DNA of 64,000 bases from an uncultured Oceanobacter sp. (GTDB lineage: Bacteria > Pseudomonadota > Gammaproteobacteria > Pseudomonadales > Oceanobacteraceae). The stretch spans positions 53,248-117,247 of the forward strand of contig CAJXTI010000005.1 in NCBI GenBank assembly GCA_913061185.1, given 5' to 3'. This document shows, piece by piece, positions 18,767 through 28,510 of this stretch. Every line of letters starts with the position of its first letter. Position 1 is the first letter of the stretch. The notes beneath the pieces are model-generated. The model worked only from the letters and a program-made list of their open reading frames with translations. It made no database searches and was not told where the DNA came from. Both the position numbers and the translations under genes were made by a program.

Positions 18767-19570
18767 GTGACCACTTATGCTATTGGTGACATCCAGGGCT
18801 GTTATGAACCGCTACAACGGCTGTTGGAGCTGATTCGTTTTGATCCGCAACATGATCAGCTCTGGCTCGCGGGAGACTTGGTTAACCGGGGCCCGCAAAG
18901 TCTGGAGGTATTACGCTGGGCCAGGTCGCTGGGAGACAGCGTTGTCGCCGTATTAGGTAACCACGACCTGCACCTGCTGGCACGTTACTACGGCAGTAGT
19001 CGCAAGAGCAAAAGCGACACCCTCGACAGCGTCCTGAACGCACCGGATTGCGATGAACTGATGCACTGGTTACGCTATTGCCCATTAGTGCACCTGAGTG
19101 ATGACCAGCAATGGTGTATGAGCCATGCCGGTATTCCACCCATCTGGTCGGCAACACAGGCCAGAGCACTGGCAGCAGAAGTTGAGCAGATCTTGCAGGG
19201 AGACCAGAGTCAAGACCTGCTGCGCGAGCTATACGGCAATGCACCGGACATCTGGGATGAACAATTAACAGGGCCTGAGCGCTGGCGCACGATTGTCAAC
19301 TATTTGACACGCATGCGCTTTATCGATACTCATTGCCGCCTTGATTTTAGCGCCAAGGAAGGTCTCGACAGTGCACCGAAAGGATTTATGCCCTGGTTTG
19401 AGGCAAGCAACACTCAAACACGCCTGATTTTTGGTCACTGGGCAGCACTGAACGGCAATATTCACCACAATCATATCGAAGCCCTCGACACTGGCTGTGT
19501 CTGGGGCGGACAGCTAACAGCCATGAGCCTGAACAACAGACAGCGCTATGCCGTACCAGCTTCGGCCTGA
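18767..19570 (+). CDS. apaH: Bis(5'-nucleosyl)-tetraphosphatase ApaH (symmetrical)
   Basis: 267 residues. The calcineurin-like metallophosphatase motifs come in order: IGDIQGCYEPL, GDLVNRGPQS, GNHDLHLLA and SHAGIPPIW. It cleaves Ap4A to two ADP and also removes Np4N caps from RNA. The start is GTG, with AGGAAACC about 10 bases upstream. Unlike the compact lptD to apaG run, it is separated by 227 bases with repeats and a hairpin, so it may be regulated separately. Confidence 0.95.
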   Translation: MTTYAIGDIQGCYEPLQRLLELIRFDPQHDQLWLAGDLVNRGPQSLEVLRWARSLGDSVVAVLGNHDLHLLARYYGSSRKSKSDTLDSVLNAPDCDELMHWLRYCPLVHLSDDQQWCMSHAGIPPIWSATQARALAAEVEQILQGDQSQDLLRELYGNAPDIWDEQLTGPERWRTIVNYLTRMRFIDTHCRLDFSAKEGLDSAPKGFMPWFEASNTQTRLIFGHWAALNGNIHHNHIEALDTGCVWGGQLTAMSLNNRQRYAVPASA

Positions 19571-19591
19571 CGCCTATTAAAGGAGTAACAG

Positions 19592-19915
19592 ATGAGCGGT
19601 TTTACCCAGATAAATGCAGCCGATGCCAAAGCCATGATCGCCAACGGTGATGTTCAGATCGCCGATATCCGTGATGCCATGAGCTACCAGTCTGGCCATA
19701 TGAATGCGGCACAACGTGTCGACAACCAGAACCTGAATGACTTTATCGCAGCGACCAGCAAGCAAAAACCCCTGATCGTCTGTTGCTATCATGGCAATTC
19801 CAGCCAGGGTGCGGCCCAGTTCTTTGCCGAGCAGGGTTACGAGTCGGTGTACAGCCTGAAAGGGGGTTACGAGATGTGGAAAGTGACCTGCCCAGAATTG
19901 TGTCAACACGGTTAA
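19592..19915 (+). CDS. glpE: Thiosulfate sulfurtransferase GlpE
   Basis: 107 residues, a single rhodanese domain. The active-site loop is CYHGNS with the catalytic Cys at 65; the 6-residue loop is the sulfurtransferase form. AAAGGAG lies upstream. It follows apaH by 21 bases and probably shares its mRNA. Confidence 0.93.
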   Translation: MSGFTQINAADAKAMIANGDVQIADIRDAMSYQSGHMNAAQRVDNQNLNDFIAATSKQKPLIVCCYHGNSSQGAAQFFAEQGYESVYSLKGGYEMWKVTCPELCQHG

Positions 19916-20466
19916 CCACCGCGATATCAGGGCTTGCTAACATCCGGCAAGCTCTCTCCCGCAGGGCCTGCGGCGATCAGACTTGCAGGCCAATCTCACC
20001 GTTCAGCAGCGCCACCATCAGGCCACTATCCACGCCTCTGATACCTCCTCCGCATGATCCTGGCCACGCCTGCGTCTTCGCCGTATGAACCTTTGTTAAC
20101 CATACCGTCGTCAGGACAATGACAAGCACCTTTTCGTCACGCCCGTTTGCTCCCGTGCAGTAGCCAATTCCTTGCCACAGGTCTAACCCCTGTTAGCTCC
20201 CGCCATTGTCGACCTTCCATTTTGACGTTGGCATACGCTGTTACGGCACACTCAATGCATAACACATTGAAGAGTCAAAAAGTCATCAGCGTCAAACAAC
20301 GACTAGACTGAACCAATCCGGTGCTGCCAAACCAAAGCATTAGACAGCGAGCTTTAAAGGCATTGGAAAGTATGCTTTTGTATCTGAACAACCGAATCAA
20401 AAAGAGGAACGCCGCAGTTCTGGACGTCAATTGAACAACGATATCTACCAGCCGAAGAGGTGCCCA
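19916..20466. other. 551-base gap before prkA without a recognisable gene
   Basis: A short inverted repeat (GCTTGC ... GCAAGC, about 19932-19952) follows glpE and could be a weak terminator. I looked for a -24/-12 sigma-54 site upstream of prkA. The candidates TTGGCATACGCTGTTAC and TTGGAAAGTATGCTTTT lack the -12 GC, so none is called. The length suggests a long regulated leader or upstream activator sites. Confidence 0.5.
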
Positions 20467-22389
20467 ATGAGTGTATTCAGCCGCTATCAAGATCGTTATC
20501 AGGCCACTCAGCAAGAAGTCATGAGCCTGCAAGACTACCTCGAGCTCTGCAAAAAAGACCCGAGTGTGTATGCCACAGCCGCCGAACGTTTGTTATTGGC
20601 CATCGGTGAGCCGCAACTGGTAGACACGTCCAAAGACCTGCGCCTCAGTCGCATATTCTCCAACAAGGTCATCAAGCGTTATCCGGCATTTAATGAGTTT
20701 TACGGCATGGAAGAAGCGGTAGAAAGTATCGTTTCCTACTTCCGTCATGCTGCTCAGGGGCTGGAAGAACGCAAGCAGGTGCTGTATCTGCTGGGGCCAG
20801 TTGGCGGCGGTAAATCGTCGCTGGCTGAACGCCTGAAACTGTTGATCCAGAATGTGCCGTTTTATGCCATCAAGGGTTCACCGGTCTTCGAATCGCCGCT
20901 GGGGCTGTTTGACCCGGCCGAAGATGCCGACATTCTGGAAGAAGATTTTGGCATTCCGCGCCGTTACCTCGGTCGGGTGATGTCGCCCTGGGCGGTCAAG
21001 CGCCTGCATGAAATGGGCGGCGATATCAGCAAATTCGAAGTGGTCAAGCTTTACCCTTCGACTCTCGACCAGATCGGGGTGGCCAAAACCGAGCCGGGCG
21101 ACGAAAACAACCAGGATATTTCCTCACTGGTGGGCAAGGTGGATATTCGCAAACTGGAAGACTATTCCCAGGATGACCCGGATGCCTACGCCTATTCCGG
21201 TGCCTTGTGCCGCTCCAACCAGGGCCTGATGGAATTTGTCGAGATGTTCAAGGCACCGATCAAGGTGCTGCACCCCTTGCTAACCGCCACTCAGGAAGGT
21301 AACTACAATGGCACTGAAGGCATGGGTGCGATTCCGTTTGAAGGCGTTATTCTGGCTCACTCCAACGAATCGGAATGGCAAACCTTCAAGAACAACAAGA
21401 ACAACGAAGCCTTCCTCGACCGTGTTTACATCGTCAAGGTGCCTTACTGCCTGCGCGTTAACGAAGAAGTGAAAATCTACGAAAAGCTGCTGGAACACAG
21501 CTCACTGGCTCATGCTCCTTGCGCACCAGATACCCTGAAGATGCTGGCCAAGTTCACCGTTCTGTCCCGTCTGAAAGAACCAGAAAACTCCAGTGTCTAC
21601 TCCAAGATGCGTATCTATAACGGTGAAAATCTCAAGGATACCGATCCCAAGGCCAAGTCACTGCAGGAATATCGCGACGCAGCCGGTGTTGATGAAGGCA
21701 TGAACGGGATATCCACCCGTTTCGCCTTCAAGATCCTCTCCAAGGTCTTCAACTTTGACGCCACCGAAGTCGCCGCCAATCCGGTACATCTGATGTACAT
21801 TCTCGAACAGGCGATCGAGCAGGAGCAATATCCAGAAGAAACCCACAACCGCTATCTCAATTACCTGAAAGAATATCTGGCCCAGGATTACGTTGAATTT
21901 ATCGGCAAGGAAATCCAGACCGCTTATCTCGAATCCTATTCTGAATACGGCCAGAATATTTTTGACCGCTACGTTACCTATGCCGACTTCTGGATTCAGG
22001 ATCAGGAATACCGCGACCCGGAAACCGGCGAAATACTGGATCGTGTCGCGATCAACGAAGAACTGGAAAAAATCGAGAAGTCCGCCGGTATCAGCAACCC
22101 GAAAGATTTCCGCAACGAGATCGTCAACTTCGTTTTACGCGCCAGAGCCAACCACAACGGCAACAACCCTTCCTGGCAGTCGTACGAGAAAATGCGCTCC
22201 GTTATCGAGAAAAAAATGTTCTCCAATACCGAAGACCTGCTGCCAGTTATTTCCTTCTCTGCCAAGTCTTCCAACCAGGATCAGAAGAAACATAACGATT
22301 TTGTTGCTCGCATGACTGAACGAGGCTATACCGAGAAACAGGTGCGCTTGCTATCCGAGTGGTACCTGCGCGTACGCAAGTCCCAGTAA
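20467..22389 (+). CDS. prkA: PrkA serine protein kinase / AAA+ ATPase (YeaG)
   Basis: 640 residues, the usual PrkA length. The P-loop GPVGGGKS is at about 110-117. The N-terminal AAA region is followed by the PrkA C-terminal domain. In E. coli YeaG is a stress- and starvation-induced kinase. The start was chosen at MSVFSRYQDRYQ, with GAAGAGG upstream. It is the first gene of the conserved prkA-yeaH-spoVR trio, which is thought to act in one pathway of stationary-phase and stress adaptation. Confidence 0.94.
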   Translation: MSVFSRYQDRYQATQQEVMSLQDYLELCKKDPSVYATAAERLLLAIGEPQLVDTSKDLRLSRIFSNKVIKRYPAFNEFYGMEEAVESIVSYFRHAAQGLEERKQVLYLLGPVGGGKSSLAERLKLLIQNVPFYAIKGSPVFESPLGLFDPAEDADILEEDFGIPRRYLGRVMSPWAVKRLHEMGGDISKFEVVKLYPSTLDQIGVAKTEPGDENNQDISSLVGKVDIRKLEDYSQDDPDAYAYSGALCRSNQGLMEFVEMFKAPIKVLHPLLTATQEGNYNGTEGMGAIPFEGVILAHSNESEWQTFKNNKNNEAFLDRVYIVKVPYCLRVNEEVKIYEKLLEHSSLAHAPCAPDTLKMLAKFTVLSRLKEPENSSVYSKMRIYNGENLKDTDPKAKSLQEYRDAAGVDEGMNGISTRFAFKILSKVFNFDATEVAANPVHLMYILEQAIEQEQYPEETHNRYLNYLKEYLAQDYVEFIGKEIQTAYLESYSEYGQNIFDRYVTYADFWIQDQEYRDPETGEILDRVAINEELEKIEKSAGISNPKDFRNEIVNFVLRARANHNGNNPSWQSYEKMRSVIEKKMFSNTEDLLPVISFSAKSSNQDQKKHNDFVARMTERGYTEKQVRLLSEWYLRVRKSQ

Positions 22390-22534
22390 CCGGTTTAAAC
22401 CCGTGTAGCGTTTAGTTAGTCGCTGCACGGTTTCCGGCCGATGGTCTGCCCGAATAGCCAGCCTTGCTCAAAGCCGGGCGGCTTATGGGCCAGAGAAGCT
22501 CCACCGGGGAGCTTCTGACGTGTGGAGACTATAT

Positions 22535-23821
22535 ATGTCATATATCATTGATCGACGTCTTAACGGCAAAAACAAGAGTATGGTGAATCGGCAGCGTTTT
22601 TTACGCCGCTATCGCCAGCACATCAAGGAAGCCGTATCCGACGCCGTCAATCGCCGCTCCATCACCGATATGGAGCGGGGAGAGCAAATCAGCATCCCGA
22701 CCCGCAATACCCATGAACCCGTTATCAGCCATGGCCAGGGTGGTAAACAGCATCGGGTCTTTCCGGGCAACAAGGAATTCAATACCGGCGACCAGCTGGA
22801 AAAACCCAAAGGTGGTGGTGGCGGCTCCGGTTCCGGCAAAGCCAGCAATCAGGGCGAAGGGGAAGACGACTTCAGCTTTTTTATTACCAAGGACGAGTTT
22901 CTCAAATATCTGTTTGATGACCTTGAACTACCCAACATGGTCAAGAAAACCCTGTCGCAGTCGAAAGAGTTCAAGACCCGGAGGGCCGGTTTTGTCTCGG
23001 AAGGCACGCCCAACAACCTCTCGGTTGTCCGCTCCCTGCGTAATGCCCATGCTCGCCGCATCGGGATGGGAGCAGGCAAACGTCGGCGTATTCGGGAACT
23101 GACCAGCGAAATCGAAGCCATGCTGGCGGCTGGCAATACCAAAACCCATGCAGACCAGATAACCGCCATGCGGGAAGAAATCGAATCACTGGAGAAAAAA
23201 CTCAAGCTGCTGCCTTTTATCGACCAGCTTGACCTGCGCTACCGCAATCAGGTCAAAGTCCCAACCCCTACCAGCAAGGCGGTGATGTTTTGTCTGATGG
23301 ATGTCTCCGGTTCCATGACCCAGGACGTCAAGGATCTGGCCAAACGCTTTTACCTGTTGCTCTACCTCTTTCTGGAAAAGAACTATGAGCACATCGAGAT
23401 TGTGTTTATTCGTCACCACACCAGCGCCAAGGAAGTCACCGAAGAAGAGTTTTTCTACTCCAGAGAAACCGGCGGCACCATCGTATCAAGTGCGCTGAAG
23501 CTGATGAATGACATTGTTCAGGAGCGCTACCTCAGTGGTGGCTGGAACATCTACGGTGCCCAGGCATCTGACGGCGACAACTGGGATGACGACTCCCCTA
23601 TTTGCGCCAGAATACTCGCCGATCAGCTGTTGCCCATCATCCAGCACTTTGCCTATATAGAAATCACCCCGCATGAGCATCAGGCACTCTGGTACGCCTA
23701 TCAAAGCGTTGCCAAAGCCAATGCCCACCAGTTCGCCACCGCCCAGATCCGTAATCCCGGTGATATCTTTCCGGTCTTCCGGGAACTGTTTGCCAAAGAG
23801 CGTTACAAGGAGGCCGTATGA
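22535..23821 (+). CDS. yeaH: UPF0229 protein YeaH (VWA-like)
   Basis: 428 residues. It begins [20 protein letters not shown], the family start. A Gly/Ser-rich linker sits near residues 92-110. A von Willebrand A-like domain has the MIDAS motif DVSGSM with Asp256. It is 145 bases after prkA and its stop overlaps the spoVR start (ATGA). The partnership with PrkA and SpoVR is known from gene context; its own activity is not established. Confidence 0.92.
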   Translation: MSYIIDRRLNGKNKSMVNRQRFLRRYRQHIKEAVSDAVNRRSITDMERGEQISIPTRNTHEPVISHGQGGKQHRVFPGNKEFNTGDQLEKPKGGGGGSGSGKASNQGEGEDDFSFFITKDEFLKYLFDDLELPNMVKKTLSQSKEFKTRRAGFVSEGTPNNLSVVRSLRNAHARRIGMGAGKRRRIRELTSEIEAMLAAGNTKTHADQITAMREEIESLEKKLKLLPFIDQLDLRYRNQVKVPTPTSKAVMFCLMDVSGSMTQDVKDLAKRFYLLLYLFLEKNYEHIEIVFIRHHTSAKEVTEEEFFYSRETGGTIVSSALKLMNDIVQERYLSGGWNIYGAQASDGDNWDDDSPICARILADQLLPIIQHFAYIEITPHEHQALWYAYQSVAKANAHQFATAQIRNPGDIFPVFRELFAKERYKEAV

Positions 23822-25344
23822 GTCTCAATCAAACGTCAGACAAGCGCGAGTACCTGTCCACGGATTCTGACTGGACCTTTGCACTGCTGGAAGACTACGA
23901 TCGGGAAATTGCCCGTATCGCCAAGGGTTATGGCCTCCAAACCTATCCAAACCAAATTGAAATCATCAGCGCTGAACAAATGATGGATGCCTACTCATCG
24001 GTGGGCATGCCGATTGGCTACAACCATTGGTCTTACGGCAAGCAGTTTCTGGCTACCCAGAAAAGCTACCAGCGCGGGCAAATGGGTCTGGCTTACGAGA
24101 TTGTCATTAACTCAGACCCCTGCATTGCTTACCTGATGGAAGAAAACACCATGCCGATGCAGGCACTGGTGATTGCCCATGCCTGTTACGGCCACAACTC
24201 CTTTTTCAAGGGTAACTACCTGTTCCAGACCTGGACAGACGCCAGCTCTATCATTGATTACCTGCTGTTTGCCAAGCACTACGTCCGCAAGTGCGAAGAA
24301 CGTTACGGTAGCGAAGAAGTTGAACGTGTGCTGGATGCCTGCCATTCACTGCAGAACTATGGTGTTGATCGCTATCGCCGACCACGGCCAATATCCGCCG
24401 CCGAAGAAAAGTTGCGCCAGGAAGAACGGGAAGACCAGATGCAACGGCAAATCAACGATCTCTGGCGTACGCTACCGACCTACAACACTGATGAAGTCAA
24501 AAACAAACAAGGTAAATTCCCGGAAGAACCGCAGGAAAACCTGCTCTATTTTCTCGAAAAAAACGCCCCGATTCTGGCCCCCTGGCAGCGGGAGCTGGTG
24601 CGTATCGTGCGCAAGATTTCGCAATATTTTTATCCACAACGCCAGACCCAGGTGATGAACGAAGGTTGGGCTACCTTCTGGCATTATACCCTGCTGAACC
24701 ACCTGTATGATGAAGGCAAGGTCACCGATGGTTTTATGATGGAGGTGCTGTCATCGCATTCAAATGTGGTGCACCAACCGAGCTTTGACTCGCCCTATTA
24801 CTCAGGCATCAACCCCTACGCACTCGGCTTCAACATGTTCAGGGACATCAAACGGATTTGCGAAAACCCGACCGCTGAAGATTATGAATGGTTTCCGGAT
24901 ATCGCCGGTAAAGACTGGCTGGAGACCTTGCACTTTGCCATGCACAACTTCAAGGACGAGAGTTTTGTACAGCAATTCTTGTCACCTCACCTGATGCGGG
25001 AATTCCATCTCTTCAGTCTTTATGACGATGACGAGCGCTCCCATTACGAGATCGAAGCCATTCACAACGACAGCGGCTATCGCAAGGTGCGGGAAATGCT
25101 GGCGCGCCAGTACGACCTGTCGGTCAGGGAGCCGAATATCCAGGTCTGGTCCGTCGACCTGCAAGGGGATCGTTCCATGACGTTGCGCCATACCATGCAG
25201 GATGGCACGCCGCTCTCCACCGATGTGCACGAGGTGCTCAAGCATCTTAATTATCTGTGGGGGTTTGATATTCATCTGGAAACCTACAAGGATGGCAAAC
25301 TGATGAGCAAGCACAGCTGCCCTTCCATGAAAGTAGCAGACTAA
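23818..25344 (+). CDS. spoVR: SpoVR family protein (YcgB)
   Basis: 508 residues with the SpoVR-domain signature stretches [35 protein letters not shown] and [13 protein letters not shown]. His and Glu in those stretches look like possible metal ligands, but no activity is proven for the family. In Bacillus the homologue affects cortex formation, while in gammaproteobacteria it travels with prkA-yeaH. It is translationally coupled to yeaH. Confidence 0.92.
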   Translation: MSLNQTSDKREYLSTDSDWTFALLEDYDREIARIAKGYGLQTYPNQIEIISAEQMMDAYSSVGMPIGYNHWSYGKQFLATQKSYQRGQMGLAYEIVINSDPCIAYLMEENTMPMQALVIAHACYGHNSFFKGNYLFQTWTDASSIIDYLLFAKHYVRKCEERYGSEEVERVLDACHSLQNYGVDRYRRPRPISAAEEKLRQEEREDQMQRQINDLWRTLPTYNTDEVKNKQGKFPEEPQENLLYFLEKNAPILAPWQRELVRIVRKISQYFYPQRQTQVMNEGWATFWHYTLLNHLYDEGKVTDGFMMEVLSSHSNVVHQPSFDSPYYSGINPYALGFNMFRDIKRICENPTAEDYEWFPDIAGKDWLETLHFAMHNFKDESFVQQFLSPHLMREFHLFSLYDDDERSHYEIEAIHNDSGYRKVREMLARQYDLSVREPNIQVWSVDLQGDRSMTLRHTMQDGTPLSTDVHEVLKHLNYLWGFDIHLETYKDGKLMSKHSCPSMKVAD

Positions 25345-25375
25345 CGCTGTCAGCCAGCACCCGAGCGAGGATAGA

Positions 25376-25399
25376 GGCCCGACTCCCTGGAGTCGGGCC
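25376..25399. terminator. Hairpin between convergent spoVR and flgT
   Basis: GGCCCGACTCC-CT-GGAGTCGGGCC is an 11-bp perfect inverted repeat 31 bases after spoVR and 50 bases after flgT. T-runs are poor on both sides. It is plausible as a shared terminator. Confidence 0.5.
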
Positions 25400-25449
25400 G
25401 TCCGCAACCTCTCAACTCTTCGATTAATTTTCTCGTCAATTACCAACAA

Positions 25450-26658
25450 TCACCAGGCAATCACCAGATCATCGCGCTGGATCGCCAGCGAGGCCGCGTC
25501 ACTGGTCATTTCTGCCACCACAAACTGGGGCTGTACCTGCTTGATCACGACTTCGGTTGCCATATCAGTCAGCTCGGTACGGGGTTCAAGGTCAAGATTA
25601 TAAAAGGTGCCAGTGCGGTACACCTGAAACTTGTCACCGGGACGAATACCGGTACCGCCACTGGCTTCAATGTGTATACGCTTGCCTCGGGCTGCCACGA
25701 TACGAGCCATGAATGGCTGACACCGTATGACTTCTCCAATGTCATCGACCATGGCTTCCAGAATATGTCCCACTTCCTTGCCATAGGGAGTGTCCCAGAA
25801 TACCGGCGAAGCAAACCCGACGCTGGCATTCCGCTCCGGTGTCCAGGCGCCAGAACCCTGATAAGTACGCTGAAACAACAAGGCACCGCTCAGGCCGTCA
25901 TGCACAAACAGATCGGCGACAAACTCACGCTCCGGGGTTGCCCTATCCAGCCCCAATAGCGACCTCCAACCGGCCTGTGGTTCGGGTTCAGTTTGCTTGC
26001 CCGGATTGCCTTGCCCCAGCTGCCGCACCACACCAGACACTACATATTGCGCTCCCAACCGGGTTGCCAGCGCCACCGATGTCGTCAACCGCTGCTGACT
26101 CGTCTCCATTGATGGTGCCCGGCGTGGATCTTCGTACAGGCTGATTCGGCTGGCATCAAGCGCTTGAACAAAGCGGCTGTTATTCAATTCACTGATCAGT
26201 ACTCGCGGTAAATCCTGTTCGATATTCTGCAGCCGTCCCAGAGTTGCCTGGGACGGTTGTGCCAGACCAAACCCAGCCACTGCAATCGCCTTGCGATAGG
26301 ATTGCTGACTGGTCGAACACATGGCTTCCGGGCGCACCTCTGCCCGAATTTCCAGCTCGTAGATGCCGTTGTGCTGACCTTCTCCCAATACTTCGATATT
26401 GTGCACTCGGGCACGACTGCGAATATCCATATCATCCTGCTCCAACTGCCCGGCAGACAGACGTTGGGTCGAGCGGATACTGGCTCCAGCCGTCAACCCC
26501 GCCTGCCGTAACGCATCGGTCAGGGCATCTTCGCGGGCCTGATTAACCGATATTTCAATGACGGCGCGACCGGTCACCTCCACCGTCTGCGCCTGTACTG
26601 GCCCACTGAGCCACAACAGCAGCACACTACTGACTCCGGCATACCATATTGCACACAT
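25450..26658 (-). CDS. flgT: Flagellar assembly protein FlgT (H-ring)
   Basis: 402 residues from the chosen start. The signal peptide ends near PVQAQT. An N-terminal domain carries VTGRAVIEISVNQAREDALTDA, then come a TolB-like middle domain and a C-terminal SH3-like domain (about 330-400). In Vibrio FlgT builds the H-ring around the basal body of sodium-driven polar flagella. The start at 26658 has GGGAGG five bases away. A triple ATG at 26694, overlapping the flgP stop, is the alternative and has no ribosome site. It follows flgP; no flgO is present here. Confidence 0.88.
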   Translation of the reverse strand: MCAIWYAGVSSVLLLWLSGPVQAQTVEVTGRAVIEISVNQAREDALTDALRQAGLTAGASIRSTQRLSAGQLEQDDMDIRSRARVHNIEVLGEGQHNGIYELEIRAEVRPEAMCSTSQQSYRKAIAVAGFGLAQPSQATLGRLQNIEQDLPRVLISELNNSRFVQALDASRISLYEDPRRAPSMETSQQRLTTSVALATRLGAQYVVSGVVRQLGQGNPGKQTEPEPQAGWRSLLGLDRATPEREFVADLFVHDGLSGALLFQRTYQGSGAWTPERNASVGFASPVFWDTPYGKEVGHILEAMVDDIGEVIRCQPFMARIVAARGKRIHIEASGGTGIRPGDKFQVYRTGTFYNLDLEPRTELTDMATEVVIKQVQPQFVVAEMTSDAASLAIQRDDLVIAW

Positions 26659-26690
26659 TGCAGCCTCCCGGCTCCGGTCAGGAACCATCA

Positions 26691-27293
26691 TCATTCGATA
26701 AAATAAAAACCGGAGTCAGGCACGGGCGCTTCACCCTTGACCCGGCTGCGCTGGCGTTCAACAAACTGGCTCAAGCTCGCGCCGCCAAGGGAAACTCGAC
26801 AATCAACGTTAACCCGCTGGTTATCCATGGTTTGCAGACAGTTACGGAAGCCCTGATCAATGGTCATTTCCAGCAGAGTTTCCACCGTCCCATCCGGCAT
26901 CACATCCGAACTGACCACGCGGGCGCCATGCAGCCAGGTTTCGATATAGGTTTTCAGACGGTCGTTTTCGACCACCATATCGCGCACCGTGGTACTCCCT
27001 TGAATGGCCGTTCCGTACACCCGTTCAGCCATGGCTCGATAAGCATCCATACGGGCAGCACGAATCGCCAACAAACGCCGCTGGGCGTCCGTCATGCCTT
27101 TGCCATTTGCCATTGCGCCATACCCCACCACTCGCAGCAGCATGGGGGCGATCGGATCAATTTGTTGTTCTACCGGTGAAAAATACGCTTCGGCGTCTTT
27201 CGGTGTGCTGCTGTGGCGCATCAGCATGTCGCTACACCCTGTCATTATTAACGCCGTACAGACAAGTATCTGCAGATATAGCACTCGTTTCAT
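26691..27293 (-). CDS. flgP: Flagellar outer-membrane lipoprotein FlgP
   Basis: 200 residues, LPP20 family. The lipobox IMTGC places the lipid Cys at 20. The domain has ARMDAYRAMAERVYGTAI, LLEMTIDQGFRNCL and a short Arg-rich end. FlgP forms the outer-membrane disk or H-ring base of polar flagella in Vibrio and Campylobacter. The start is set by GGAG upstream of ATG-AAA-CGA. A FliA-type promoter lies just upstream, overlapping the end of eamA, so flgP-flgT is probably a late flagellar operon on its own. Confidence 0.88.
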   Translation of the reverse strand: MKRVLYLQILVCTALIMTGCSDMLMRHSSTPKDAEAYFSPVEQQIDPIAPMLLRVVGYGAMANGKGMTDAQRRLLAIRAARMDAYRAMAERVYGTAIQGSTTVRDMVVENDRLKTYIETWLHGARVVSSDVMPDGTVETLLEMTIDQGFRNCLQTMDNQRVNVDCRVSLGGASLSQFVERQRSRVKGEAPVPDSGFYFIE

Positions 27294-27319
27294 GATGATC
27301 TCCGACCGGTTTACAGCAG

Positions 27320-27346
27320 TTATCGGCCGAAAATACATTGAGTTAA
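27320..27346 (-). promoter_or_regulatory. Sigma-28 (FliA) promoter for flgP-flgT
   Basis: On the minus strand TTAA is followed after exactly 15 bases by GCCGATAA. The FliA consensus is TAAA-N15-GCCGATAA, so the -10 is exact and the -35 has one mismatch. The -10 ends 26 bases before the flgP ATG. The -35 overlaps the eamA stop codon. Confidence 0.75.
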
Positions 27347-28266
27347 GCTTTTTTCCGCGCCCGCCAACGTTGCGGAGCCAGCAGCCCATGATGCAGCAGA
27401 CGATCCAGCCTCTGTGGCCACTGATACAAGGCCAGCGCCAGCAGCAGCAAACCAGCGCCCTGCAACGTCGCCAGCTGCAGCGTTTCATCGTTCAACAGAT
27501 GGCCCCAGAGCACCGCCAAAACCGGTGCAATCAACGTAATCATGGTGACCCGCGCGGCGCTGTAATGACGCAACACCAGGAAATACAGTACAAACCCGAG
27601 CAGTGAGCCAAACACCGTCAGGTAACCAAGACTGAGCAACCCTCTGGTTGGCCATGGATCAGGCCAGACCAAACCGAAAAACGGAATCGACAAGACGTAC
27701 AACACCGACGACAACAACAAACTGCCGCTGGTCTGTACCATCGGATGCAACCCGGCGTTGGAGCGTTTGACCCAGACGGCACTCAAGGCAAAACAAAATA
27801 CCGAGACCAGAGTGCCGACAATGCCCCGCCAGGACTGCTCATCCAGATCCAGGCGAGCAGCCACGACCAGTCCAAGCCCAGCCAGCGCCACCAGCAAGGC
27901 AAACACTCTGGCAGGCGTCAACTCACGTTCTTTCAGCCAAACCCAGGCAATCGCCCCCGACAGCATCGGACTCAGTCCGTACAGCACCGAGATCAACCCG
28001 GACGGGATGTAATGAGCCCCCCAATACACCGCCATCATGGCGCCATAAATACCGATGGTGCCGCCAACATAACTGTTGATCGCCTGCCGCGAGCGCTCCA
28101 GCCGCTGCCCCATAATCCATACCAGCGGTAGCGACAGCATGGCGCTCACGGTCATTCGCAGCATGGCGGCCATAAAAAACCCGATACCTTCCTGGCTCGC
28201 TTGTAACGCCAGTGGTGTGGTCGACCAAATAAGGATGACCAGTAAATACGCAACAATTACTAACAT
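27343..28266 (-). CDS. EamA/DMT-superfamily permease
   Basis: 307 residues with ten predicted transmembrane helices in two EamA repeats. WSTTPLALQ is in the first helix, LYGLSPMLSGAIAWVWLKERE ends the first half, and APVLAVLWGHLLNDE lies in the second. The substrate (amino acid, nucleotide sugar or other metabolite) cannot be read from sequence. It is upstream of flgP on the same strand with 49 bases between, but flgP has its own promoter. Confidence 0.85.
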   Translation of the reverse strand: MLVIVAYLLVILIWSTTPLALQASQEGIGFFMAAMLRMTVSAMLSLPLVWIMGQRLERSRQAINSYVGGTIGIYGAMMAVYWGAHYIPSGLISVLYGLSPMLSGAIAWVWLKERELTPARVFALLVALAGLGLVVAARLDLDEQSWRGIVGTLVSVFCFALSAVWVKRSNAGLHPMVQTSGSLLLSSVLYVLSIPFFGLVWPDPWPTRGLLSLGYLTVFGSLLGFVLYFLVLRHYSAARVTMITLIAPVLAVLWGHLLNDETLQLATLQGAGLLLLALALYQWPQRLDRLLHHGLLAPQRWRARKKA

Positions 28267-28510
28267 GGCAGTTTTCCTGACGACCTGATCCGGCTGATGG
28301 CGACAAAATGGTGGTTTCCGCGCCTTGTTGCAACCGCTGCAGGCGATTCGCCTCGCAGGATAAGCCTGGACAATGTCAAAGAAAGGTCAGCGATTGTCAT
28401 TCATGCGTCATCTGCAAGTAACCGGAAATTCATCAACCAACCATAGCGTTTCTCATTCTCGGCTAATCCCAATCTTCAGAGGACGACCTATTCAGATTAT
28501 CCACGCTTGA

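Noticed and set aside
18658..18780. Short open reading across the 15-bp repeats
   Set aside because: No ribosome site, low-complexity translation, and it runs into apaH.
20200..20466. Sigma-54 promoter for prkA
   Set aside because: The two closest matches lack GC at -12 or the correct spacing.
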